From: Hydrogenobaculum sp. 3684
GTDB lineage: Bacteria; Aquificota; Aquificia; Aquificales; Aquificaceae
Direction: 5' to 3'
DNA length: 64,000 nucleotides
NCBI RefSeq assembly: GCF_000213785.1
Contig: NC_015557.1
Coordinates: 868,001-932,000, forward strand
Part shown: piece by piece, positions 25,823-33,594 of the stretch
Position numbering within the stretch: position 1 is the stretch's first letter
Layout: the number at the start of each line of letters is the position of its first letter
Notes under the pieces: generated by a model
The model's database searches: none
Seen by the model: the letters and a program-made list of their open reading frames with translations, nothing else
Told to the model about the DNA's origin: nothing
Program-made: the position numbers and the translations under genes

Positions 25823-26934
25823 AAAGCTTTTACTGTATTTATATACTCTTCCAGCACATCTTTAGAGGTATTTGTAACAATAGAGGCGGCTTGTATTACA
25901 GAGAAAGTGGATATAGCATCTATTTGGCCCATATGGGATACTCTAAAAATCTTACCCTTTAACTTATCTTGCCCCCCTGCTGTTCTTATTCCAAGTTTTA
26001 AAAGCTCTTTTCTAAAGGCTTCCGCATCCGTATTGGGTGTTTCTATGGCACTTACAGATATAGAAGGATTTTTGCTAAAAGCCTTAAAACCCATCTTTTC
26101 AAAGGCTTTTATTGTGGCTTTTGATATGGCTGTGGTTTTCTTTTCTATGTTTTTTATCCCTTCATTTAAGATCATTTCCAACGATTTTTTTAAACCAAGC
26201 ATGATAGGTATAGCTGGTGTATAAGCGGTTTGACCTTCTATTTGCTTTTTTAGTTCCTTTGAGATGTTAAAATAATATCCTTTAGGACTCAACCTTTTAC
26301 TGGCTTTTTCGGAAAACCAAAGCATAGAAAGACCTGGTGGAAGCATAAAAGATTTTTGGGAACCACCTACTATTATATCTATACCATCTTCTTCTGGTTT
26401 TATATCGTAGGTGCCAAGAGCTGTTATAGCATCAGCCACCAAAAGAGTATCTGAATCTTTCAAAAGATTACCTATAAATTTAGGATCATGGTATGTGGCT
26501 GTGGAGGTTTCTGATATTTGGATAAAAACTCCTTTTACATTTTCTTTTTCAATAGCGTTTTTAAGTGCATCTTTATCGTAAGTCTCCCCCCATTCTACCT
26601 TAAAATCTACCACGTCAAGCCCATAGGTTTTACAAAGCTCTAGCCATCTTTCAGCAAATTTACCACCATTTAAAACAAGTACTTTATCCCCTTGATTGAA
26701 GAAGTTTATAACTGCAGCTTCCATCGCTCCAGTACCAGAGCTTGCAAAAAATACAAAATTCTCGCTTTCGCTCGAAATAAGCTTTTTAAAAAGGGTTCTT
26801 GTATCTATAAGCGCTTGTTTAAACTCTGGGGTTCTATGGTGTATTATCTGGGCTCCCAAAATAGCCCTTATTTCCTCTGGTATCTCTACAGGACCTGGTG
26901 TGAAAAGCTTTTCGTTGGATTTATAGCAATTCAT
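25810..26934 (-). CDS. Class V aminotransferase, possibly phosphoserine aminotransferase
   Basis: 374 residues, PLP-dependent fold type I, class V: KLFTPGPVEIP, SSGTGAMEAAV (cofactor phosphate contacts), VADAITALG, and the Schiff-base Lys in GGSQKSFMLPPG. It resembles serine-pyruvate/alanine-glyoxylate aminotransferases. Next to the likely phosphoserine phosphatase it may make phosphoserine from 3-phosphohydroxypyruvate; this is inference from gene order. It overlaps ndk by 4 bp. Confidence 0.75.
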   Translation of the reverse strand: MNCYKSNEKLFTPGPVEIPEEIRAILGAQIIHHRTPEFKQALIDTRTLFKKLISSESENFVFFASSGTGAMEAAVINFFNQGDKVLVLNGGKFAERWLELCKTYGLDVVDFKVEWGETYDKDALKNAIEKENVKGVFIQISETSTATYHDPKFIGNLLKDSDTLLVADAITALGTYDIKPEEDGIDIIVGGSQKSFMLPPGLSMLWFSEKASKRLSPKGYYFNISKELKKQIEGQTAYTPAIPIMLGLKKSLEMILNEGIKNIEKKTTAISKATIKAFEKMGFKAFSKNPSISVSAIETPNTDAEAFRKELLKLGIRTAGGQDKLKGKIFRVSHMGQIDAISTFSVIQAASIVTNTSKDVLEEYINTVKALCVD

Positions 26935-27356
26935 GAGTATATCTCTAAAGATGAAAATATATATGGTATCTCGTAAAAGGCTGATTCTTTGGAATCAGAG
27001 GCATGTATAGCGTTTTTTCCTTTATCTGTACCAAAAAGGGCTCTTATGGAATTTGGAGCTACCTTTCTTGCTTCTTCGCTATCGGTGGGTCCTATTAGCT
27101 CTCTTACTTTTGATATGGCGTTTTCACCTTCCAAAACCATCGCCACCACAGGACCAGAGCACATAAACTCTACAAGCTCAGCAAAAAACCCTCTTTCTCT
27201 ATGTACATAGTAAAAGCCTTCTGCTTTTTCTTTGGTAAATTTAAACATTTTGAGTGCTAAAAGCCTAAGACCATTTTTAGAAAGTATGTCAATAATGGCT
27301 CCAGTGGCCCCTTTCTCAAAAGCATCTGGTTTTACTATCACAAGCGTCCTTTCCAT
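26931..27356 (-). CDS. ndk: Nucleoside diphosphate kinase
   Basis: 141 residues, normal length. ERTLVIVKPDAFEKG, GPVVAMVLEGENAI, and the phosphorylated His in NAIHASDS. It balances NTP pools. First gene of the eight-gene minus-strand run down to radA. An AGAGGT stretch serves as ribosome binding site. Confidence 0.96.
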   Translation of the reverse strand: MERTLVIVKPDAFEKGATGAIIDILSKNGLRLLALKMFKFTKEKAEGFYYVHRERGFFAELVEFMCSGPVVAMVLEGENAISKVRELIGPTDSEEARKVAPNSIRALFGTDKGKNAIHASDSKESAFYEIPYIFSSLEIYS

Positions 27357-27392
27357 ACAATTTACCTCTTTTAAAGCTTTTAATAAATTGAT

Positions 27393-27398
27393 ATTATA
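27393..27398 (-). promoter_or_regulatory. Extended -10 promoter of the ndk operon
   Basis: Minus strand TGGTATAAT, an extended -10 element, lies about 37 nt before the ndk start. A weak TTGAGA lies 13 nt upstream of the box, too close for a normal -35. Confidence 0.5.
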
Positions 27399-27446
27399 CC
27401 ATAGCTTAAACTCTCAAGCGATAGATTGATTCTAAATAATTAAGAT

Positions 27447-28088
27447 TTATACGCTAAAGATTACATTTTTGTTTAAACATTCGTCTTTAAGTATACACTC
27501 ATCACAGTTTGGAGTTTTTTGGCAGCATCTTTTAGCATGCTCTACGATAAGTGCATGGTATTCTTTATATATATCTATATCCTGTGGAATATTAGAAGTT
27601 ATAAAATCTGCGTATTCGTCGTATTCTTTAAAGGTAAGTCCAAACAACCTTTTTATAATCCTTTTTGTATACATATCTATCACAAAATAAGGTTTGTTGT
27701 AAGCATATAGAAGTATCGAGTCGGCGGTTTCTTTCCCTATACCTTTAATGTTTAAAAGAGTTCCTCTTGTGGGTTCTATGTCTATATTTGATATATCTTT
27801 TAGTATATTAGCTTTTCTTTGGAAAAAACCAGATGGTCTTATTAGTTCTTTTAAAAGCTCAATATCTACATGTTTTATAGCTTTTAGGCTTAAAAGTTTA
27901 TAATTTTTTAGGTTTTCTAAAGCCTTTTCTACGTTTTTCCAGTTTGTGTTTTGGGTAAGTATTGCTCCTATTATAATCTCATCTTTTGGATCTGTGTTAT
28001 GGGTCTTATGATAATCGATATCTACTGGCCACCAGTTTTGATAGCCATAACTATCAAGAAAAATTTTATAAAGCTCCAGCAGATTCAT
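27447..28088 (-). CDS. Endonuclease III-family DNA glycosylase, MagIII-like
   Basis: 213 residues. HhH-GPD fold: GAILTQNTNWKNVEKAL, RPSGFFQRKANIL, the hairpin LLNIKGIGKETADSILLYA with the helix-hairpin-helix Lys, and the catalytic Asp in FVIDMYTKR. The C-terminal CCQKTPNCDECILKDEC should bind a 4Fe-4S cluster. The N-terminal WWP and general pattern recall Helicobacter MagIII, a 3-methyladenine glycosylase. It removes damaged bases. It overlaps the flhB-like gene by 4 bp and ends its unit. Confidence 0.82.
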   Translation of the reverse strand: MNLLELYKIFLDSYGYQNWWPVDIDYHKTHNTDPKDEIIIGAILTQNTNWKNVEKALENLKNYKLLSLKAIKHVDIELLKELIRPSGFFQRKANILKDISNIDIEPTRGTLLNIKGIGKETADSILLYAYNKPYFVIDMYTKRIIKRLFGLTFKEYDEYADFITSNIPQDIDIYKEYHALIVEHAKRCCQKTPNCDECILKDECLNKNVIFSV

Positions 28089-28348
28089 AGCCTCTTTTTT
28101 AGCTTTTCTACAAAAACAAGGACTTTTGCGACAGCTTTGTAAAGTTCTGGCGGTATCTCTTCATAAATATCTAGGTTGTAAGCGGCAGATAGGAGTTTTT
28201 CATCTTGGATAACAGGTACTTGATTCTCTTTAGCAAGTTCTATAATCTTTTGGGCTATATAACCTTTCCCTTTTGCTACAAGACGAGGGGCGTTGTCTTT
28301 TCCTCTTTCGTATTTTAATGCTATAGCTTTTTTCTCTTTTTCATCCAT
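28085..28348 (-). CDS. FlhB C-terminal-domain-like protein
   Basis: 87 residues similar to the cytoplasmic domain of the flagellar export switch FlhB: AIALKYERGKDNAPRLVAKGKG, IIELAKENQVPVIQDEKLLSAAYNL. There is no membrane part, and no NPTH autocleavage site: the corresponding strand starts at its C-terminal side. It is paired with a FliK-like gene 1 bp upstream, a known arrangement. It may interact with FliK or the export gate to set export specificity. Confidence 0.82.
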   Translation of the reverse strand: MDEKEKKAIALKYERGKDNAPRLVAKGKGYIAQKIIELAKENQVPVIQDEKLLSAAYNLDIYEEIPPELYKAVAKVLVFVEKLKKRL

Positions 28349-28349
28349 A

Positions 28350-29948
28350 CTATGTAAAAATATTTAAATTTGAATTTTGGGTTATGTTTCTTGCTACTTC
28401 TAAGTCAAAGTCTTGGGCTTTTAGCATAAAAACTTCCAAAGTACTTAAATTTAAACCTTCTTCTTTTAACACATTATCAAGCTCTTCCTTAGAGGATTCC
28501 AAAAGCTTTGAGAGAGGTTCTATATCTGTGTAAAATTTTATAGAAATTTTTTTTGTATCGTTTTTTGGCATCTCTAAAATACTCCCTAAAAATCCGTCTT
28601 CCCAGTTTAGCTTTATAAAAGCTCTGTAGGTGTTTTCTTCTTTCTTAAAAGCTCCAAAACCTTTTTTTGAACCCTCTTCAAAATTTATAAAAAATGCGTT
28701 GTTTTGTAGTATAAACTGCTGGGCTAAGTTAATATTGTATAGTGTATTTGCATCTTCCTTAAGATGGTTGAGTTTAGCATCAAAGCTTACGTTGTTTTGT
28801 AAGTTGTTTAAGGCTTCTTTTATATGTTTTGAAAATTCCAACACTTTTACAGGGTTTTTAGATATTTGGTTTAACACATCCTGTTTGATGCTGTTTATAT
28901 CTTTTATCACATCACTAACAATAGCTTTTAAAGCGTTGTCTTGTATATTTGCCACAAGCTCCTTAGGATCTTTTGTATTTAATATATCAAGAAAGAGCTC
29001 TGGGTTTGATTTTAAAAGTTCTTTGGCGCTTTGATTTTTTATGTTTAAAATGTCTTGGAGGCTTTTAAAAAAGATATCTTTTATATCGGAGGACATATTT
29101 TTCAATACACTTGAAAGTTCCAATACAAAGTTTGGAAGGGATTTTGCATTAAAAATAAAATTTTTTTCTATATTAGCTAATATACTTTGAGCTTTTGGTA
29201 TATAGTTTAAAACATCTTTTGGAATGCCTTTAGGTTCTTGGGTCAGCAATAAGCTAAGCATATCTTTTATATCCTCTGGTGAGCTTTGTGATTTAAAAAG
29301 CGCTTCCAAATCTTCTTTTGAGAAGTTGGCGTTTGCTATGTTTTCGATGGCTACTTTCATATCTTCTTTTAGGTTTTTAAAAGCTTCTAGACTTTTTATA
29401 TCTTTAGCGGTGTTTACTATGTCTTGAAGAAGCTTATATTTGTTATCTTGGGTTAGAGTTGAAAGGTCTTTGGCTTTTAAAAGAAAATCTAAAAGCTTTT
29501 TTTCATAAAAAAGACCGCTATTTTCAATATCAGTTTTAGAAAAGCTTTGAGAGAGGACCGAAGACTCGTAATCCATGGCTTTATTTAAAATACTTATAGA
29601 AGATGAAGGAGATTTCAAATCAGCTATTTTTAAAACAAGGGGATTTATAGAGCTTATAACTAGTTTTAGCATATCGTTTTTCTTTATATCAAGCGTGGTG
29701 GCGGCGTTTACTTCAATCTCAACACCGTTGTTAAGTATCAGTTTATAAGCGTTTGGTTTTACATCTTCTACAGTGGCTTCTATAAAACCTTGTTTTGACA
29801 GCTCATCGCTCAAAGCTCCAAGAAGAGCTTGGGAAACGGTGGTTTTTATAGCTATGGCAAGGTTTTCAGACTCTTTGGAAACCTCTAGGGGCTGTGAGTT
29901 TAAAATAGTCTCGTTTAAAGCTGTACCTTCAAGTCTTTTAATATCCAT
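28350..29948 (-). CDS. FliK-like flagellar hook-length control protein
   Basis: 532 residues, Lys/Asn/Leu-rich and helical through most of its length. The last 130 residues (FKKEENTYRAFIKLNWEDGFLGSILEMP, ISIKFYTDIEPLSKLLESSKEELDNVLKEEGL) match the FliK C-terminal domain pattern. FliK measures hook length and triggers the FlhB switch. The flhB-like gene next door supports this. It overlaps pdxA by 11 bp. Confidence 0.68.
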   Translation of the reverse strand: MDIKRLEGTALNETILNSQPLEVSKESENLAIAIKTTVSQALLGALSDELSKQGFIEATVEDVKPNAYKLILNNGVEIEVNAATTLDIKKNDMLKLVISSINPLVLKIADLKSPSSSISILNKAMDYESSVLSQSFSKTDIENSGLFYEKKLLDFLLKAKDLSTLTQDNKYKLLQDIVNTAKDIKSLEAFKNLKEDMKVAIENIANANFSKEDLEALFKSQSSPEDIKDMLSLLLTQEPKGIPKDVLNYIPKAQSILANIEKNFIFNAKSLPNFVLELSSVLKNMSSDIKDIFFKSLQDILNIKNQSAKELLKSNPELFLDILNTKDPKELVANIQDNALKAIVSDVIKDINSIKQDVLNQISKNPVKVLEFSKHIKEALNNLQNNVSFDAKLNHLKEDANTLYNINLAQQFILQNNAFFINFEEGSKKGFGAFKKEENTYRAFIKLNWEDGFLGSILEMPKNDTKKISIKFYTDIEPLSKLLESSKEELDNVLKEEGLNLSTLEVFMLKAQDFDLEVARNITQNSNLNIFT

Positions 29949-30870
29949 AACGTTTTAAAAGCTCCAAAGAGTATTTGGCACTATCTACCCTTGCTAAACC
30001 CTTATAAGCTATGTCGTAAGCGGTACCATGGTCTGGTGATGTTCTTAAAAATGAAAGACCTATAGTAACATTTGAACCTTTATCAAAAGCCAACATCTTA
30101 AAAGGTATAAGACCTTGATCATGATACATGCAAAGAAATATATCATCTTTTTTTATGTCTATAAAAGCAGTATCCGGTGGAATTGGTCCTACAACATCCT
30201 CATCTCTTATGGCTGGTATTATAATCTTTGCCTCTTCATCACCTATAAGCCCGCCTTCCCCAGCGTGCGGGTTTAAACCAAGCACCTTTACAGTCGGTAT
30301 AAAACGAAAGTACTTTGGTATGTAACCTTTTATAAGTTTTATCTTTTGTTTTATGAGTTCTATATTTATTGCACTGGCTACATCTTTTAAAGGTATATGT
30401 ATGGTGGCAAGCACCACTTTTATAGCATCGCTATACATCATCATGGCAAAATCTTTTTTGTTGTCTGCAAAAGCAAGATATTCCGTTTGACCGTTGAAGC
30501 TAAAACCAGAGGCTTTTGCAAAATACTTGTTTATGGGCATCGTTAAAATACCATTTAGTTTTTTTGAAATAGCATCCGCTGTAGCTCTTGCAAGATAAGC
30601 TATAGCAAGCTTTCCAGAAGAAGGAGATGGTTCTAAAGCTCCTTTTAATCCCAAGGATATCAAGTATACGCCTTTATCTTTTACATCGTCTATATTGTTT
30701 ACTTTCTCATAGTAAAAATTCTGGCCCAAAACACTTGAAGCGTGTTTTAAAATATACTCTTCTCCATATATTACGTATGCGTTTTCATCTTCCATGTCTT
30801 TTTGAAGCTTTAGTATAAGCTCTGGCCCTATACCCGCTGGATCACCCATCGTAATACCAAATATCTTCAT
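29938..30870 (-). CDS. pdxA: 4-hydroxythreonine-4-phosphate dehydrogenase
   Basis: 310 residues. GITMGDPAGIGPELILK start, LTMPINKYFAKASGF, LGLNPHAGEGGLIGDEE with metal-binding His, and MYHDQGLIPFKML. An enzyme of pyridoxal phosphate synthesis by the deoxyxylulose route. It overlaps the recO-like gene by 4 bp. Confidence 0.95.
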   Translation of the reverse strand: MKIFGITMGDPAGIGPELILKLQKDMEDENAYVIYGEEYILKHASSVLGQNFYYEKVNNIDDVKDKGVYLISLGLKGALEPSPSSGKLAIAYLARATADAISKKLNGILTMPINKYFAKASGFSFNGQTEYLAFADNKKDFAMMMYSDAIKVVLATIHIPLKDVASAINIELIKQKIKLIKGYIPKYFRFIPTVKVLGLNPHAGEGGLIGDEEAKIIIPAIRDEDVVGPIPPDTAFIDIKKDDIFLCMYHDQGLIPFKMLAFDKGSNVTIGLSFLRTSPDHGTAYDIAYKGLARVDSAKYSLELLKRYGY

Positions 30871-31541
30871 CTATTTAAACCCCTAAAAAGCCTCATCATA
30901 AATTTAGTCCCTTCTTTGGCTTCTGATATACTCATTTTTACATCACCTATATTTTCTAAATCGGTGTTTGATATTATTTTTAAAAGCTCTAAAACATGTT
31001 TTCTTACTTTCATAGAGTATTTCGGTGCCCCTATATCTCCATCCTGAAGGTTTATATACAAAACATTTGGGCTTTTAGAAAAATCTTTATCCAAGAATAA
31101 AGGTCTAAAACCAAAATAGTCTGCTACATTTATCAAAAACCACAAAACTGGAATATAAAAGTTTTTACCAAAATCATAACTCCAAAAAAACTCCAAAAGT
31201 CTATAAACATATTCATCGTAGAGTTTTATATCTTCTTTTATTGCTTTTGAAATATAAGAAAGCCCCATATAATTCTCATAAGAGTATAGATTTTTATTTC
31301 TCTTATAATCTATTATATCTACCAAATTTGCCAAATCTTTTGCAGATTCCCACCATATGTTTACTTTATCAAAAAGCTCAAGTTTACCAAAAAGATTGGA
31401 ATCTAAATATATGTCTCTTACATAAAGAGTGACAAGACCTCTTGATTTTAAATAAACTTGTACAATCTTTGCAAGAGCCTCGGTCTCTTCAGCCTCTAAA
31501 AGATAAAATCTGTTTAGTATATAGCCTTCTGATTTTAACAT
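30867..31541 (-). CDS. RecO-like DNA repair protein
   Basis: 224 residues. The start (EGYILNRFYLLEAEETEALAKIVQVYLKSRGLVTLYVRDIY) resembles the OB-fold N-terminal domain of RecO, and a helical C-terminal part follows. The usual RecO zinc cysteines are absent. RecO loads RecA on single-stranded DNA. Similarity is modest and rests on pattern and length, so a lineage-specific protein is possible. Confidence 0.5.
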   Translation of the reverse strand: MLKSEGYILNRFYLLEAEETEALAKIVQVYLKSRGLVTLYVRDIYLDSNLFGKLELFDKVNIWWESAKDLANLVDIIDYKRNKNLYSYENYMGLSYISKAIKEDIKLYDEYVYRLLEFFWSYDFGKNFYIPVLWFLINVADYFGFRPLFLDKDFSKSPNVLYINLQDGDIGAPKYSMKVRKHVLELLKIISNTDLENIGDVKMSISEAKEGTKFMMRLFRGLNR

Positions 31542-32276
31542 CTAACATTTGTTTTTACCGAGTTTTTTCATTAAAGAAGATGGCACAAGTTTTAAAGCTT
31601 TTATTATAAACTCGTAAAAAGAAGGTGTATAAAGAACATCTTTTTTCTTTAGCATAGCATCGTATATATCCTTTGCCACAGTCTCTTTTTCTCCGGCTAA
31701 AAAGCTTGGGAAAGATATATCTTTGGTCATCTTGGTTTTTATAAATCCAGGCTTTACACTCATCACATGGATATTCTTTGAAGCCATGCAGTATCTCAAA
31801 CCCTCAAGGTAAAAGCTAAAACCTGCCTTAGAAGAGCCATACAAAGAATTTGATGGTCTTGCCCTATCTCCTGCCACCGAAGAAACACCTATAAGCATGC
31901 CGTGATGTTGTTTTAAAAAATGTTTTACAGCAAAGTTTGCACTCATCACACAAGAGGTGTAATTTACATCTATAGTATTTAAAATCTCTTTTTTATCGTA
32001 TGGGTCTTTTGGCAAATATCCTTGGAATATCAAAACCACATCTATGATATTTTCTGAAAATATCTCATCCATTATCTTTTCTAAACTGTCGTAATCCGTT
32101 AAATCACAAACATAAGTGCTTGGTTTTTTTGAAGATAAAACGTTTATATGATTTGCAATCTCTTCTAACTTATCTTTATTCCTTGCTATCAAAAAAAGCT
32201 CAAAACCGTTTTTAGCAAACTCTTCTTCTGTAGCTATAGCCAAATCAGAACTCGCCCCAATAAAAAGCGCTTTCAT
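31542..32276 (-). CDS. Short-chain dehydrogenase/reductase
   Basis: 244 residues. An N-terminal Rossmann motif in the variant form LFIGASSDLAIATEEEF, VSSVAGDRARPSNSLYGSSKAGF with the catalytic Ser, Tyr and Lys (YxxxK), and VKPGFIKTKMT. NAD(P)H-dependent oxidoreductase, substrate unknown; it resembles enzymes acting on polyprenyl sugars (DprE2-like). First gene of the six-gene run to the endonuclease III homologue. Leaderless promoter. Confidence 0.85.
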   Translation of the reverse strand: MKALFIGASSDLAIATEEEFAKNGFELFLIARNKDKLEEIANHINVLSSKKPSTYVCDLTDYDSLEKIMDEIFSENIIDVVLIFQGYLPKDPYDKKEILNTIDVNYTSCVMSANFAVKHFLKQHHGMLIGVSSVAGDRARPSNSLYGSSKAGFSFYLEGLRYCMASKNIHVMSVKPGFIKTKMTKDISFPSFLAGEKETVAKDIYDAMLKKKDVLYTPSFYEFIIKALKLVPSSLMKKLGKNKC

Positions 32277-32282
32277 AATAGT

Positions 32283-32288
32283 ATTTTA
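32283..32288 (-). promoter_or_regulatory. -10 box of the SDR operon, leaderless spacing
   Basis: Minus strand TAAAAT ends exactly 6 nt before ATG 32276. It is divergent to the box at 32302-32307 within a gap of only 37 bp. Confidence 0.6.
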
Positions 32289-32301
32289 GCATATAAGATG
32301 T

Positions 32302-32307
32302 TATAAT
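32302..32307 (+). promoter_or_regulatory. -10 box of the leader ORF / glycosyltransferase unit
   Basis: TATAAT ends exactly 6 nt before a GTG codon at 32314 that opens a 24-codon frame. This is the same spacing as at other leaderless genes here, which supports GTG 32314 as a real start. Confidence 0.55.
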
Positions 32308-32313
32308 AAGAGA

Positions 32314-32388
32314 GTGAAAGAGCGATATCAGCGCATTTCAGAGCTAAGGAATAGGCAAAGCCACTCAAGGAGATTTGAGAAATGCTAA
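32314..32388 (+). CDS. Leader ORF 1 (24 residues)
   Basis: GTG 32314 to TAA 32386. Starts MKERYQRISE and ends FEKC. The stop overlaps the ATG of leader ORF 2 (AAATGCTAA, start at 32382). It is basic and has no recognised domain. The peptide itself may not matter; ribosome passage could open the hairpin that hides the next start. Confidence 0.45.
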   Translation: MKERYQRISELRNRQSHSRRFEKC

Positions 32389-32473
32389 AGCACACTAGAG
32401 CGATGGTATCGCATTTCGGGGCTAAAGAACAAGCAATGAAACTTAGGAGGTGTAAGAAATGCTAAAGCACACT
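32319..32473 (+). repeat. 78-bp imperfect tandem repeat, two copies
   Basis: Copy 1 is 32319-32396 and copy 2 32397-32473, directly joined and roughly 70% identical by eye. Each begins AGAGCGAT, contains GCATTTC about 40 nt before GAAATGC, a purine-rich ribosome binding site, and ends GCTAAAGCACACT. In both copies the GCATTTC/GAAATGC pairing would enclose an ATG start codon. Copy 2 includes the first codons of the glycosyltransferase gene. Confidence 0.75.
32382..32465 (+). CDS. Leader ORF 2 (27 residues)
   Basis: ATG 32382 to TAA 32463 with an AGGAG site upstream. Its first five codons (MLKHT) are identical to those of the glycosyltransferase gene, because it starts in repeat copy 1 as that gene starts in copy 2. 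It ends CKKC and overlaps the glycosyltransferase ATG by 7 bp. Likely a translational coupling device. Confidence 0.45.
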   Translation: MLKHTRAMVSHFGAKEQAMKLRRCKKC

Positions 32474-33565
32474 GTTTGTCTTTACGTAAATCATTTAGGA
32501 AGAGCTTCGCAAAATGCCACAGCTATAACCATCGTGTCTATAGATATAGCAAATGCACTCAAAAAATTGGGCCATGAGGTTTTCTTTGTGGTAAATAAAC
32601 CTATAGTAGAAGAAGATATAGATTTTAAAGTATATTCCCTTTACAAAGAAAACACGTTTTTAAACGGAGAACTGCCTTACGCCATAAGATTATCAAATAC
32701 ATTAAAAGCTGAAAAACCAGATATAGTGATGTCTTTTATGAAAGCCCAGACTATTGTACTATCTCTTTCAAAGCTTATAAACCCATCTAAAAATACTATT
32801 TATTTAGGAAGTATACGCAACAACGACGCTTATTATGCTTACGGGAAAAATGTATATATACCTTATAGATATTTGATAAAGTTTTTATACGAAAGCTTAG
32901 ATTACATCGTAGTACCATCGGAAGCTATTAAAGAAGATCTTCAAAAAACATTTTTTATAAAAGAAGATAAGTTTAAGATAATACCAAACTGTATAGACTT
33001 TGAAAAACTTGATAAACTATCGGAAGAAGATTGCGATGTAAAAGGAGATTTTATAAATATAGGAAGGTTGGTAGACCAAAAAGGTCAAATCTATCTTATT
33101 GAGGCTTTTAAAAAAGTAAAAGATAGATTTAAAGATGTAAAGCTTGTCATAATAGGAGAAGGAGAGTTAAGAAATACAATAGAAAACAAAATCAAAGAGC
33201 TTGGACTTGAAAACGATGTCATACTCACTGGATATCAAACAAACCCTTACAAATATCTTAAAAATTCAAAAATCTTTGTATTAAGTTCCATTTTTGAAGG
33301 TTTTGGTAATGTGATAATAGAGGCTATGCACTTTGGACTACCCGTTATATCTTACGAGTGCCCCGGCGGACCAAAAGAGATAATAAAAAATGAATTCGGA
33401 GTTTTAGTACCACCAAAAGATGTAGATGCTTTAGCAAATGCTATGATAGAAATGCTTGAGGACAAAGAAAAACAAAAACATTACTCTATTATGTCTAAGA
33501 AAAGAGCTTTGGATTACGATTGTAAAAGCTATGCAAAAACGTTGATATCTTTGAAAATGCTATAA
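32459..33565 (+). CDS. Family 4 glycosyltransferase
   Basis: 368 residues, GT-B fold: N-terminal VSIDIANALKKLGHEVFFV, the middle IGRLVDQKGQIYLIEAF, and the C-terminal SSIFEGFGNVIIEAMHFGLPVISYECPGGPKEII with the family E-x7-E. Transfers a sugar from a nucleotide donor to a lipid or glycan acceptor, probably for envelope polysaccharide. AGGAGG at 32444-32449. Its start is embedded in a 78-bp tandem repeat and coupled to a leader ORF. Confidence 0.88.
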   Translation: MLKHTVCLYVNHLGRASQNATAITIVSIDIANALKKLGHEVFFVVNKPIVEEDIDFKVYSLYKENTFLNGELPYAIRLSNTLKAEKPDIVMSFMKAQTIVLSLSKLINPSKNTIYLGSIRNNDAYYAYGKNVYIPYRYLIKFLYESLDYIVVPSEAIKEDLQKTFFIKEDKFKIIPNCIDFEKLDKLSEEDCDVKGDFINIGRLVDQKGQIYLIEAFKKVKDRFKDVKLVIIGEGELRNTIENKIKELGLENDVILTGYQTNPYKYLKNSKIFVLSSIFEGFGNVIIEAMHFGLPVISYECPGGPKEIIKNEFGVLVPPKDVDALANAMIEMLEDKEKQKHYSIMSKKRALDYDCKSYAKTLISLKML

Positions 33566-33594
33566 TATTTACAATAATTTTTAGGGGGGTGATT

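Noticed and set aside
28630-29034. Plus-strand frame of 134 codons inside the FliK-like gene
   Set aside because: Shadow frame; the minus-strand gene has homology, coupling and normal composition.
32319-32473. Known riboswitch in the glycosyltransferase leader
   Set aside because: The conserved cores of the common riboswitch classes I know do not match; the tandem repeat with overlapping ORFs explains the sequence better.
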